A DNA stretch of 64,000 nt, taken from positions 62,578 through 126,577 of the forward strand of contig NZ_LWHQ01000010.1 of NCBI RefSeq assembly GCF_001653715.1. Reading direction: 5' to 3'. Source of the stretch: Methylobacterium platani. GTDB taxonomy: Bacteria; Pseudomonadota; Alphaproteobacteria; Rhizobiales; Beijerinckiaceae. Of the stretch, positions 54,801 through 62,148 are shown piece by piece. Position numbers and translations under genes: made by a program. The notes beneath the pieces were generated by a model. It was not told the DNA's origin and did no database searches. It saw only the letters and a program-made list of their open reading frames with translations. Position 1 is the first letter of the stretch; each line of letters begins with the position of its first letter.

Positions 54801-55304
54801 CGCCGCGGCGTGCTGGTCCACGCCCTGCTGGAGCACCTGCCGAGCCTCGCGCCCGAGCGGCGCGCCGCCGCCGCGGAGGCGCTCGTCGCCGCCCGCGCGC
54901 CCGGCCTCGACCCGGACAGCCGCGCGACCATCGCCGCGGAGGCCCTGCGCCTCCTCGCCGATCCCGACCTCGCGGTGCTGTTCGGGCCGCAAGGACGGGC
55001 CGAGGTGACGCTCGCCGGCAGCCTTTCGGTCGACGGGGTGATGCGCCCGGTGCATGGCCGGGTCGACCGGATCGCGGTGACGGACGAGGCGGTCTGGCTC
55101 GTCGACTTCAAGACCGGCCGCCCGCCCCGCGACGGCGCCCCGACGCCGCGGGGGCAGGCGGGGCAGGTCGCGCTCTACGCCCGCCTCCTCGAAACGATCT
55201 ATCCCGGCCGCACGCTCCACCCGCTCCTGGTCTGGACCGCCGGGCCGGTGCTGCGCCGCCTGAGCCCGGAGGAGTGCGCCGCCGCCCTCGTCACGCTGGC
55301 GTGA
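51849..55304 (+). CDS. addA: Double-strand-break repair helicase AddA
   Basis: This 1151-residue UvrD/RecB superfamily 1 helicase with a nuclease domain is the partner of AddB. Walker A is SANAGAGKTKVLTDRVVRLL. Motif Ia is CLTFTKAAAANMAIRVFERL, motif II VLIDEAQDTNPQQWEI, and motif III VGDPKQSIYSFQGA. Motif V is VMTVHGAKGLEAPLVLVLDG and motif VI LLYVAMTRAKDRLVIAP. The C-terminal RecB-type nuclease has VDRIAVTDEAVWLVDFKTGR. ATG 51849 has GGGAGG just upstream. Together with addB it supplies 5' end resection and RecA loading. Confidence 0.96.
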   Translation: MGIEGFVVDGLTQEAQRRAADPRASAWVSANAGAGKTKVLTDRVVRLLLHGAAPAKILCLTFTKAAAANMAIRVFERLGRWVTLDEAALRAELTALEGEAPDGATLRRARRLFARAVETPGGLKIETLHALCERLLHLVPFEANVPARFVVLDEAQTREAIDRTIDNVLADAVDAHHPDLAAALSLVAPEAAGEALRRAMVAAVQNRSLTGHPDGVPARLDALRDALGLAPDETLRTIEARMLDGGPDLAGLAAALRTGKATDEKRADALALASATDGPARLTLTLAAFFKDEGEGDPYAAASLGTKAVPAAAKEALLAEQARLGALRDRLKAARAHARTEALFTLAAEIHRRMEAQKARLGALDFDDLIHKTLDLLTRVDSAWVLYKLDRGVDHVLIDEAQDTNPQQWEILRRITEDFCAGEGAREAAGGLARTRFAVGDPKQSIYSFQGAAPEEFETTRRAWRRDAEGAGMPFADVGLTLSFRSAIGVLRAVDATFGIEDHYRGLSFGDTAIGTVHSTARVRAPGQIELWPVERPSAEEEPDAWTHPVDAIEAGAPALVTARRVARAVRLWTTQGDESGRVWRPGEVLILVRKRSAAFEGVIRALKAEGVPVAGQDRLDIAAHIAVLDLVAAGRAALLPQDDLTLATALKTPLVGLSDDDLVGIAAGRDPAESLVAALRRRAEAGDPAAERGAASLDHWIDLARMHGPFGFYAELLGPCGGRALLVQRLGGEAGDAIDVFLTAAAQAEAGPDAPSLTGFLSRYAPSGGRDAGGHTVKRDLDSARDEVRVMTVHGAKGLEAPLVLVLDGCDALGRDPALIPMRLTDGSTVPVWSSAKAYDSPAIAAARDALHAKAGEEHNRLLYVAMTRAKDRLVIAPYSGNDKETPAAAWCEMIRRGLVKEFGGVEIAEMPYGPSESWREGAALPEAPSAPEGVSEPESVPDWLHRAVTPEAEPLPPLRPSGLGAADEPRRSDARSSDPAARRRGVLVHALLEHLPSLAPERRAAAAEALVAARAPGLDPDSRATIAAEALRLLADPDLAVLFGPQGRAEVTLAGSLSVDGVMRPVHGRVDRIAVTDEAVWLVDFKTGRPPRDGAPTPRGQAGQVALYARLLETIYPGRTLHPLLVWTAGPVLRRLSPEECAAALVTLA

Positions 55305-55445
55305 CCTCGCGTGTGTTCGCACACGAGCAATGCGGGGACGGCTTGACCGTTGCGCTTGATCGGCCCCGGTGCGGTTCTTAACTTCCCCCTCACGCGGGCC
55401 GGTCCGCGCCGTCGGCCGGCTTCATGACGAAAAGGATTTCCAGCG

Positions 55446-55766
55446 ATGGCAACCGTGAAGGTGACCGACGCGAGCTTCGCGCAGGACGTGCTGCAATCGG
55501 CCGAGCCCGTGGTGGTGGATTTCTGGGCCGAGTGGTGCGGCCCGTGCCGCGCGATCGGCCCGGCGCTCGAGGAGATCTCGACCGAGATGAACGGCCGGGT
55601 GAAGATCGCCAAGGTCAACGTCGACGAGAACCCGGGCATCGCCTCCCAGTACGGCATCCGGTCGATCCCGACCCTGATGATCTTCAAGGACGGCCAGCTC
55701 GCCGATCAGGTGGTCGGTGCCAAGCCGAAGGGCGAGCTGTCGCGCTGGATCCAGGCCAAGGCCTGA
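55446..55766 (+). CDS. trxA: Thioredoxin
   Basis: This 106-residue cytosolic thiol-disulfide reductase has the active site [13 protein letters not shown] near residues 28-40. The cis-Pro region [12 protein letters not shown] and the usual length and fold elements are all present. It follows addA by about 140 bases, an adjacency common in Rhizobiales. AAGGATTT precedes the ATG. It has its own strong terminator and likely its own promoter. Confidence 0.97.
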   Translation: MATVKVTDASFAQDVLQSAEPVVVDFWAEWCGPCRAIGPALEEISTEMNGRVKIAKVNVDENPGIASQYGIRSIPTLMIFKDGQLADQVVGAKPKGELSRWIQAKA

Positions 55767-55793
55767 TCGGTGCAAGCCGTGTGATCGGCGAGG

Positions 55794-55824
55794 AGCTCGG
55801 CCGTGAGGCCGGGCTTTCTTGTTT
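55794..55824 (+). terminator. Intrinsic terminator of trxA
   Basis: AGCTCGGCC and GGCCGGGCT pair (one G-T) around loop GTGA, followed by TTCTTGTTT, 28 bases after the trxA stop. Confidence 0.85.
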
Positions 55825-55874
55825 GGAGATGTCGACGGCATCGTCCATCGCCGTCCGGACCGGCCGGATGGACC

Positions 55875-56240
55875 TCACGCCCGCCGCAGCAATTGCAGCG
55901 TGCTGCCCGGCCCGTAGGACACCCAGATCGCCGCGCAGGCCCCCTGCCGGTCGCGCTTGAGCCGCGTGTCGAGCTCGTCGAGGGCGGCCTGGAGACGGAC
56001 GGAGCGGGTCTTCTGGAAGAAGTCGGCGTGGTTGAGCTGCGTCCGGGACGAGAAGGCCCGGAAACGGTCGGCATCGATCCGGATGCCGTCGCAGGTCCGG
56101 CTGGCGAGATCCGCCTCGAGGCCCGAGAGCAGGACCGGATCCTGGGGCGTCGCCTGCTCCCGGTGCGGCTGGGCCGTGAAGCCGAAAGCGATCCAGGCGA
56201 CGAGGGCGATGGAGGATCCGAGGGAGGAGCGCAGGAACAT
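55875..56240 (-). CDS. Small secreted protein, unknown
   Basis: This 121-residue protein has a signal peptide (LGSSIALVAWIAFGFTAQ). The mature part is about 95 residues with two Cys that could form a disulfide (TCDGIRIDADRF and QGACAAIWVSYGPGS). A central basic helix is ALDELDTRLKRD. No family is recognised. It converges on trxA and its terminator. GC-rich coding bias and a clear signal support a real gene. Confidence 0.7.
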   Translation of the reverse strand: MFLRSSLGSSIALVAWIAFGFTAQPHREQATPQDPVLLSGLEADLASRTCDGIRIDADRFRAFSSRTQLNHADFFQKTRSVRLQAALDELDTRLKRDRQGACAAIWVSYGPGSTLQLLRRA

Positions 56241-56358
56241 AGGCGTGCTCGCGACGCGCGGGTGACGTGTCTGCCCCGAGAACCGGGGATCGCCGGCCCG
56301 GTTCCTGCCGGCTCAGCGCTCACCCGCCCGCCATGTGCGCGGGCGCACGCCCGCCGCC

Positions 56359-56718
56359 TCAGAGCGGGTCGCGATCGATCCAGGCCGGATCCATCGCGGC
56401 GATCTCCTCCGCCGCCTCGAACGGCGCCGGCCCGGGGGGCTCGCCACGGATCAGGGTCTCGGCCTCGCCGTGGTCGACGTCGCGCATCTGCTCGGCCAGC
56501 AGCGCGAGATAGCTCGCCGCGGCGGAGGTGCCGAACAGCTCGGCGAAGCGCGCGTGGGCGACCGCCGTCATGGTCTCGACCACCGCCGCCGGCGGGCTGC
56601 CGGCCTCGACGGCATTGTCGAACACCGCCCGCCAGGCGCGGGACAGGCGTTCGCGCAGGTCGAACGTGTCGTCCAGCGTCTCGCCCGACCGGTCCTCGCA
56701 ATCGGCATTCTCGTCCAC
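56359..56718 (-). CDS. Small acidic cytosolic protein, unknown
   Basis: This 119-residue acidic protein is mostly helical: RERLSRAWRAVFDNAVEAGS and ASYLALLAEQMRDVDHGEAE. It has no signal peptide or membrane segment. The family is not recognised. It diverges from the glutathione transferase gene with a 148-base gap. Confidence 0.65.
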   Translation of the reverse strand: MDENADCEDRSGETLDDTFDLRERLSRAWRAVFDNAVEAGSPPAAVVETMTAVAHARFAELFGTSAAASYLALLAEQMRDVDHGEAETLIRGEPPGPAPFEAAEEIAAMDPAWIDRDPL

Positions 56719-56866
56719 GGGCGGCCTTTCCGGGCCGGGAGCGGCCGCCCCGGATTATGGGCCGGGCGGCCGGCGGTTTCCAGGCGGCCGGGCGGCGGAG
56801 GGGGTGCATCCGGACGGATCCGGTGCGATACCGCGCCCGCGGTGCGAGAGCCGCAGGGAGACGCAC

Positions 56867-57490
56867 ATGAAACTCTACGGCACCAGCCTGTCGCCGTTCG
56901 TCCGCAAGGTGCTCGTCGTCCTCGCCGAGAAGGGGATCGAGGCCGAGCACGTGCCGCTGCGCTTCCACGATCCCGATCCGGGCTTCCAGGCCGCGAGCCC
57001 CCTCGGCAAGATCCCGGCCCTGGAGGACGGGGAGTTCCGGCTCGCCGATTCCTCGGCGATCATCCACTACCTGGAGCGCAAGCACCCGGCGCCGGCGCTG
57101 CTGCCGAGCGGGGCGCAGGATGCCGGCCGGGCGGTGTGGTTCGACAAGTTCGGCGACGGGGAGCTGTTCCCGGTGCTGATCAAGCCGTTCGTGCAGCGGT
57201 TCTTCCTGCCGCGCCTGATGAACAAGCCCGGCGACGAGGCGGTGGTGGCCAAGTGCATGGCCGAGGAGCTGCCGCGGCTGTTCGACTACCTCGAGGGGGT
57301 GATCGACGGGCCCTACCTCGTCGGCGGCGCGTTCGGCCTGGCCGACGTCTCGGTCGTGACGACCTTCCACAACCTGCACGTCGCCGGCGAGGCGGTCGAT
57401 GCCGGGCGCTGGCCGAAGCTGGCGGCCTACGTCAAGGGCATCCTGGAGCGCCCGTCGTTCCAGGCCGCGATCGCGGCCCGGAAGAGCTGA
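56867..57490 (+). CDS. Glutathione S-transferase family protein
   Basis: This 207-residue protein has an N-terminal thioredoxin-fold domain (MKLYGTSLSPFVRKVLVVLA) with Ser9/Pro10 at the glutathione-activating position. PLGKIPALEDGEFRLADSSA (cis-Pro and the ES/DS gamma-Glu site) follows. An all-helical C-terminal domain contains YLVGGAFGLADVSVVTTFHN. It conjugates or reduces electrophiles with glutathione; the specific substrate is unknown. AGGGAG lies 7-8 bases before the ATG. Confidence 0.93.
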   Translation: MKLYGTSLSPFVRKVLVVLAEKGIEAEHVPLRFHDPDPGFQAASPLGKIPALEDGEFRLADSSAIIHYLERKHPAPALLPSGAQDAGRAVWFDKFGDGELFPVLIKPFVQRFFLPRLMNKPGDEAVVAKCMAEELPRLFDYLEGVIDGPYLVGGAFGLADVSVVTTFHNLHVAGEAVDAGRWPKLAAYVKGILERPSFQAAIAARKS

Positions 57491-57541
57491 GCAGGGTCGA
57501 GGGGGCGGGCGACCGTCCCCTCGTCCAGCGTCCCGATGCCC

Positions 57542-58393
57542 TCAGCGCCCTTTGGCGCTGCGGCGGTAGAAGCCGTCGACCTGGGACTGGGCCTCGGCCC
57601 GGTCGCGCTCGTTGGCGGCGGCCATCGCCTGCTCCTGCAGGGCGACGATCCACTGGTCCTTCGGCCCCTCGGCCGCGTCGCGGGCGAGCGTCAGCCAGGC
57701 CAGCCCCCGGGCGCGCTGCACGGTCACGCCCTGGCCGTTGATCAGGAGCTGGCCGAGCAGTGCCTGCGCCGCCGGGTGCCCCTTCTCGGCGGCGAGGTTG
57801 AACCAGCGCGCCGCCTGGCGCGGATCCTGGGTCACGCCGGTGCCGTCGAGGTAGAGCCGGGCGAGGTTGTACTGCGCGTTCGGGTCGCCGTAATAGGTCG
57901 CGGCGTAGTTGAACATGTCGTAGGCGCGCTCGACGTTCGCGCGGACGTAGGAGCCCTTGATCCCGTCGAGGAAGTAGCGGCCGAGCGCCGTGAAGGCGCT
58001 CGCCACCACGCCGGCATTCGGCGCCTCCGGGCCCTCGTCGGCGTTCTCGTCGGCGATCTTCGAGAAGAACTCGAACGCCTTGAGGTCGTCGTGCGGGACG
58101 CCGTCGCCCTCCGCGTACATGCGGCCGAGCTTCCACAGCGCCAGGGCGTGGCCCTGGCCGGCGGCGTATTCGAGGGCGCGGGCGGCGCCCTCCTTGTCGC
58201 CGGCATTGTAGTCGCGCATGCCCGTCCGCATCGCCTCGCGGGCGTTGCGGTAGCCCACGGCTGCGGGCACCGGGGTCCGGACCGCGGCGTCGAGCGCAGC
58301 GGTCGGTCCCGCCCCGGCCATCGTCAGACCGAGGAGCGCGAGGAGGAACCGGCGGCCCGCCCGGGAGGGCAGGCCGGCCTCAGATATCCGCAT
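57542..58393 (-). CDS. Periplasmic Sel1-repeat protein, ExoR-like
   Basis: This 283-residue protein has a signal peptide (FLLALLGLTMAGAGPTAALD) and at least four Sel1-like repeats: AARALEYAAGQGHALALWKL, GRMYAEGDGVPHDDLKAFEF, LARLYLDGTGVTQDPRQAAR, and WFNLAAEKGHPAAQALLGQL. The order and spacing, and the GLAWLTLARDAA end, recall rhizobial ExoR, the periplasmic inhibitor of the ExoS/ChvG-ChvI system controlling exopolysaccharide and flagella. ExoR identity is from memory. It overlaps the 3' end of ilvD by 14 bases and is probably expressed with it. Confidence 0.8.
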   Translation of the reverse strand: MRISEAGLPSRAGRRFLLALLGLTMAGAGPTAALDAAVRTPVPAAVGYRNAREAMRTGMRDYNAGDKEGAARALEYAAGQGHALALWKLGRMYAEGDGVPHDDLKAFEFFSKIADENADEGPEAPNAGVVASAFTALGRYFLDGIKGSYVRANVERAYDMFNYAATYYGDPNAQYNLARLYLDGTGVTQDPRQAARWFNLAAEKGHPAAQALLGQLLINGQGVTVQRARGLAWLTLARDAAEGPKDQWIVALQEQAMAAANERDRAEAQSQVDGFYRRSAKGR

Positions 58394-60113
58394 AGGAGAG
58401 CGTCTCCTGGGCCCCGCCCGGATGCGTGACTGCGCCGGTCACCGCCGGGCCGACGGTCTGCGCGTACTTCCACAGGTAGCCCGAGGTCGAATCGTTGGCC
58501 CGCGGCTGCCAGGCCGCGCGGCGCTGGGCCAGCTCCTCGTCCGAGAGGTCGACCGAGAGCGTGCCCTGGATCGCATCGATGCGGATCAGGTCCCCGTCTT
58601 GCAGAAGGCCGATCGGCCCGCCCACCGCGGCCTCGGGCCCGACATGGCCGATGCAGAAGCCGCGGGTGGCGCCCGAGAAGCGCCCGTCGGTGATGAGCGC
58701 CACCTTGTCGCCCATGCCCTGGCCGTAGAGGGCGGCGGTGGTCGCCAGCATCTCGCGCATGCCGGGGCCGCCGCGCGGTCCCTCGTAGCGGATCACCAGG
58801 ACCTCGCCCTCCTTGTAGGTACGGTTCTTCACCGCCTCGAAGCAGGCCTCCTCGTTGTCGAAGACCCGGGCCGGGCCGGCGAAGCTCTGCTTCTCCGGCG
58901 GCATGCCGGCGACCTTCACGATCGCGCCCTCGGGGGCGAGGTTGCCCTTGAGGCCGACCACGCCGCCGGTCGCGGTGATCGGCTGGCTCGAGGGGCGCAC
59001 CACGTCCTGGTTCGCGTTCCAGGCCACCTTGGCGAGGTTCTCGGCGATGGTGCGGCCGGTCACCGTCAGGCAGTCGCCGTGCAGGTAGCCGCCGTCGAGG
59101 AGCGTCTTCATCAGCAGCGGGATGCCGCCGACCTCGAACAGGTCCTTGGCGACGTAGCGCCCGCCGGGCTTCAGGTCGGCGATGTAGGGCGTGCGCTTGA
59201 AGATCTCGGCGACGTCGAACAGGTCGAAGCTGATCCCGCATTCATGCGCGATCGCCGGGAGGTGGAGCGCCGCGTTGGTCGAGCCGCCCGACGCCGCCAC
59301 CACGGTGGCGGCGTTCTCGAGCGCCTTCCGGGTGACGATGTCGCGCGGGCGGATGTTCTTGGCGAGCAGCTCCATCACCATCTCGCCGGCGGTGGCGCAG
59401 AACCGGTCGCGGATCTCGTAGGGAGCCGGGGCGCCGGCCGAGTAGGGCAGCGCGAGGCCGATCGCCTCGGAGACGGTCGCCATGGTGTTGGCGGTGAACT
59501 GCGCGCCGCAGGCGCCGGCCGACGGGCAGGCGACCTGCTCGAGCTCCTCGAGGTCGTCGTCGCTCATCGCGCCGACCGAGTGCTTGCCGACCGCCTCGAA
59601 CAGGTCCTGGATGGTGACCGGCTGGCCCCGGAAGGTGCCGGGCAGGATCGAGCCGCCGTAGATGAAGACGGAGGGCACGTTGAGGCGCACCATCGCCATC
59701 ATCATGCCGGGCAGGGACTTGTCGCAGCCGGCGAGGCCCACGAGGGCGTCGTAGGCGTGGCCGCGCATGGTCAGCTCGACCGAATCGGCGATGACCTCGC
59801 GGGACGGCAGCGAGGCGCGCATGCCGCGGTGCCCCATGGCGATGCCGTCGGTGACCGTGATGGTGCAGAACTCGCGCGGGGTGCCGCCGGCCGAGGCCAC
59901 GCCCTTCTTCACGGCCTGGGCCTGGCGCATCAGCGAGATGTTGCAGGGCGCCGCCTCGTTCCAGCACGACGCCACGCCGATCAGCGGCTGGTGGATCTGC
60001 TCGCGGGTCAGGCCCATGGCGTACAGGTACGACCGGTGCGGGGCGCGGTCCGGACCCTCGGTCACGTAGCGGCTGGGCAGCTTCGATTTGTCGGTGGTGT
60101 GACGCGCGTCCAT
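58380..60113 (-). CDS. ilvD: Dihydroxy-acid dehydratase
   Basis: This 577-residue iron-sulfur enzyme catalyses the third step of valine/isoleucine synthesis (dihydroxy acids to 2-keto acids). Cluster-ligand motifs are GVASCWNEAAPCN, LVGLAGCDKSLPGMMMAM and CPSAGACGAQFTANTM. Downstream are GGSTNAALHLPAIAHECG and the C-terminal DGRFSGATRGFCIGHVGPEA. ATG 60113 begins at MDARHTTDKSKLPSRYVTEG, the normal start; the frame remains open to 60194. The Sel1 gene follows with overlap. Confidence 0.97.
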   Translation of the reverse strand: MDARHTTDKSKLPSRYVTEGPDRAPHRSYLYAMGLTREQIHQPLIGVASCWNEAAPCNISLMRQAQAVKKGVASAGGTPREFCTITVTDGIAMGHRGMRASLPSREVIADSVELTMRGHAYDALVGLAGCDKSLPGMMMAMVRLNVPSVFIYGGSILPGTFRGQPVTIQDLFEAVGKHSVGAMSDDDLEELEQVACPSAGACGAQFTANTMATVSEAIGLALPYSAGAPAPYEIRDRFCATAGEMVMELLAKNIRPRDIVTRKALENAATVVAASGGSTNAALHLPAIAHECGISFDLFDVAEIFKRTPYIADLKPGGRYVAKDLFEVGGIPLLMKTLLDGGYLHGDCLTVTGRTIAENLAKVAWNANQDVVRPSSQPITATGGVVGLKGNLAPEGAIVKVAGMPPEKQSFAGPARVFDNEEACFEAVKNRTYKEGEVLVIRYEGPRGGPGMREMLATTAALYGQGMGDKVALITDGRFSGATRGFCIGHVGPEAAVGGPIGLLQDGDLIRIDAIQGTLSVDLSDEELAQRRAAWQPRANDSTSGYLWKYAQTVGPAVTGAVTHPGGAQETLSYADI

Positions 60114-60714
60114 GGCCCTGTCCCGTACCCGTGGTTTCTTGAAAGGCCGGTTTTTCCCCGGTCCCGCTCCCTGCACCGCCCTGGGACGGCTCACGCGAAA
60201 CGAACCCGTCTCCGGGTCAATCCGCCAGCGCCGCCCGCGATCCCCGGGAACACCGGAACACCACGATAAATCACTGTGGGGACAGTCGTTTAACGTAGCC
60301 GTTGAGGTGCCGTCGGTTTATGGCGGGAACGCGGCGGAGCAAAGTGCGGTCTGGGGCAAACCTGGGATGCTTTCGGGGTGTTGCGACCTCGCCACAGCTA
60401 AGCTTGCGGCCAAGTGCTGACGGCAGGTGAGCGATGCCTTCCGGCGGGTGGGCTCTACCTGACGCGCGTTTGTGCCCGGCGTGAGGCGACGCGAAGGAAA
60501 TCCAAGGACATGGACATCCGGATCGGCCGGGATCCTGCCCGATTCCGATCGCTGGCGTGACGAAGCCTGGGGGTATTGTCCCCCCGGACCGTATTCGGAA
60601 GCCGGCGCCGGCTTATCCCGCGCACGACCTCGGGCGGGATCGCGGTCGATACGGCCTGTTCTCGCCGGGACCCGTCGCGGATACCGAACAAGTCTTTCCT
60701 CGTCGACATCCCGA
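60114..60714. other. Gene-poor stretch upstream of ilvD
   Basis: These 601 bases carry no convincing gene. An 84-codon minus-strand frame (60455-60709, MSTRKDLFGIRDGSRREQ) follows the metallopeptidase gene by five bases but lacks family resemblance and a good ribosome site. The ilvD promoter should lie around 60120-60300. No leader-peptide/attenuator run of branched-chain codons is evident. Confidence 0.4.
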
Positions 60715-61866
60715 TCACGCCGAGCGCGGCGCCGCCACCCTTTGGCGCAGGCCCGCGATCACCGCCCGGAGCGTCCCGATCTCGGCCTCCGGCGCGTCGG
60801 TGCGGGCGTAGATACGGTCGTGCACGAAGGAGAGCTTGCCGATCGTCGCCGGCGTCATCCGGAACGGGTACAGGTCCGGCTGGCCCATGCTGCGGTTGAG
60901 CGAGTTCATCGCGAAGGTGAGCGGCAGCCAGGCCTCGATCAGCCGGCCGAAATCCGGGCTGCGATAGGGGTCGAAATCGACCTTGGCCGAGAGCTGGATC
61001 AGCCCGGCCTGGGCCTGGAGCTTGGGCTGCACCCGCAGGCCGAACTGGCTCGCGGTCTCGAGCGTGTCGACGATGTGCATGTAGTGCGCCCAGGTCTCGG
61101 CGAAGTCCTCCCACGGATGCGAGGTCGCGTAGGCCGAGACGTAGGTCTCCTGCCAGCCCTCGTTCGGGCCGTGGGCGTAGTGGCGCTGGAGCGCGGCGCC
61201 GTAATCGGCGCGCTCGTCGCCGAACACCGTCCGGAACGCATCGAGGCAGGGATCGGCCCGGACCAGCACGTTCCAGAAGTAGTGCCCGATCTCGTGGCGG
61301 AAGTGCCCAAGGAGCGTGCGGTAATGCTCGCCGAACTGCGTGCGCCGGCGCTCGCGCTCGACGTCGTCGGCCTCGGCGATGTTGAGGGTGATGAGGCCGT
61401 TGTCGTGCCCGGTCAGCACCGGCGGGCCGATGAGGTAGGATTCGGCCGGGTCGACCAGGAAGTCGAAGGCGAGGCCGGCCGGGTCGTCGCGCCGCGAGGC
61501 CAGCGGCAGGCGCAGGCGCAGCATGGCGTAGAACAGCCGGCGCTTGGCCGCCTCGACCTCGCGCCAGCGGGTCTGGTTCCAGGCGATCGACAGGTCCGGC
61601 ACCACCCGGTTGTGGCTGCAGGCGAGGCAGAAGGTCTCCGGCGAGCCGGCGGGAACCAGCCAGTTGCAGCCGCCCGATTCGCGGTTGGCGCAGGGACGGT
61701 AGGTCCGGGCCGTATCCGCGAGCCCGCGCCAGTGCGGGCCGGCGCGCAGCATCGCCGTCATGTCGGCGATCTCCGGATCGTAGCCGAGCCGGCACTCGCA
61801 GCTCTCGCAGGCATCGGCCTCGAAATGGGCCGGCTGCGCGCAGGCCTGGCACTGGAAGATCTTCAT
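60715..61866 (-). CDS. Zinc-binding metallopeptidase with N-terminal zinc ribbons
   Basis: This 383-residue protein starts with two Cys clusters: CQACAQPAHFEADACESCEC, and a second built from CANRESGGCNW and FCLACSHNR. The catalytic HExxH is HFRHEIGHYFW near residue 230. It matches the putative zinc-binding metallopeptidase family (PF10005, formerly DUF2248). ATG 61866 (MKIFQCQACA) is the natural start. Divergent from the transglutaminase gene, it belongs to a gene set known to travel with alpha-E and circularly permuted ATP-grasp proteins. Its peptide substrate is unknown. Confidence 0.88.
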   Translation of the reverse strand: MKIFQCQACAQPAHFEADACESCECRLGYDPEIADMTAMLRAGPHWRGLADTARTYRPCANRESGGCNWLVPAGSPETFCLACSHNRVVPDLSIAWNQTRWREVEAAKRRLFYAMLRLRLPLASRRDDPAGLAFDFLVDPAESYLIGPPVLTGHDNGLITLNIAEADDVERERRRTQFGEHYRTLLGHFRHEIGHYFWNVLVRADPCLDAFRTVFGDERADYGAALQRHYAHGPNEGWQETYVSAYATSHPWEDFAETWAHYMHIVDTLETASQFGLRVQPKLQAQAGLIQLSAKVDFDPYRSPDFGRLIEAWLPLTFAMNSLNRSMGQPDLYPFRMTPATIGKLSFVHDRIYARTDAPEAEIGTLRAVIAGLRQRVAAPRSA

Positions 61867-62148
61867 CGGGCGTCCGGGCAGGCGCCCCGGGGACGGAAGG
61901 CGGGACCTGCCTGCACCAAGGGGCAATCCCCGCCCACGGTTCCGTCGGGAGCGGCACGGGACTTGCCTCAATTTTTCGCCCGCTCCCCGCGACGAGGCCC
62001 CGCGATGACGCAGAGTGAGAGACGGGATCGCGGTTCACGGGTCCGACGCGGCGGCTGACGCCGGCCCGGCCAAGGTGTAGAACCGGCCGAACGCGCGCGG
62101 ACGGCGCGGCGGGCTCACCCCTCATCCAGCAGAAGGTTCGGAGTCGTC

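Noticed and set aside
60112..60420. Plus-strand 102-codon frame over the ilvD upstream region
   Set aside because: It lies across the expected ilvD promoter and shows no motif or ribosome site.
60455..60709. Minus-strand 84-codon frame just after the metallopeptidase gene
   Set aside because: No family resemblance, poor ribosome site, and Arg-rich composition typical of non-coding GC-rich DNA. Kept only as a remark in the region entry.
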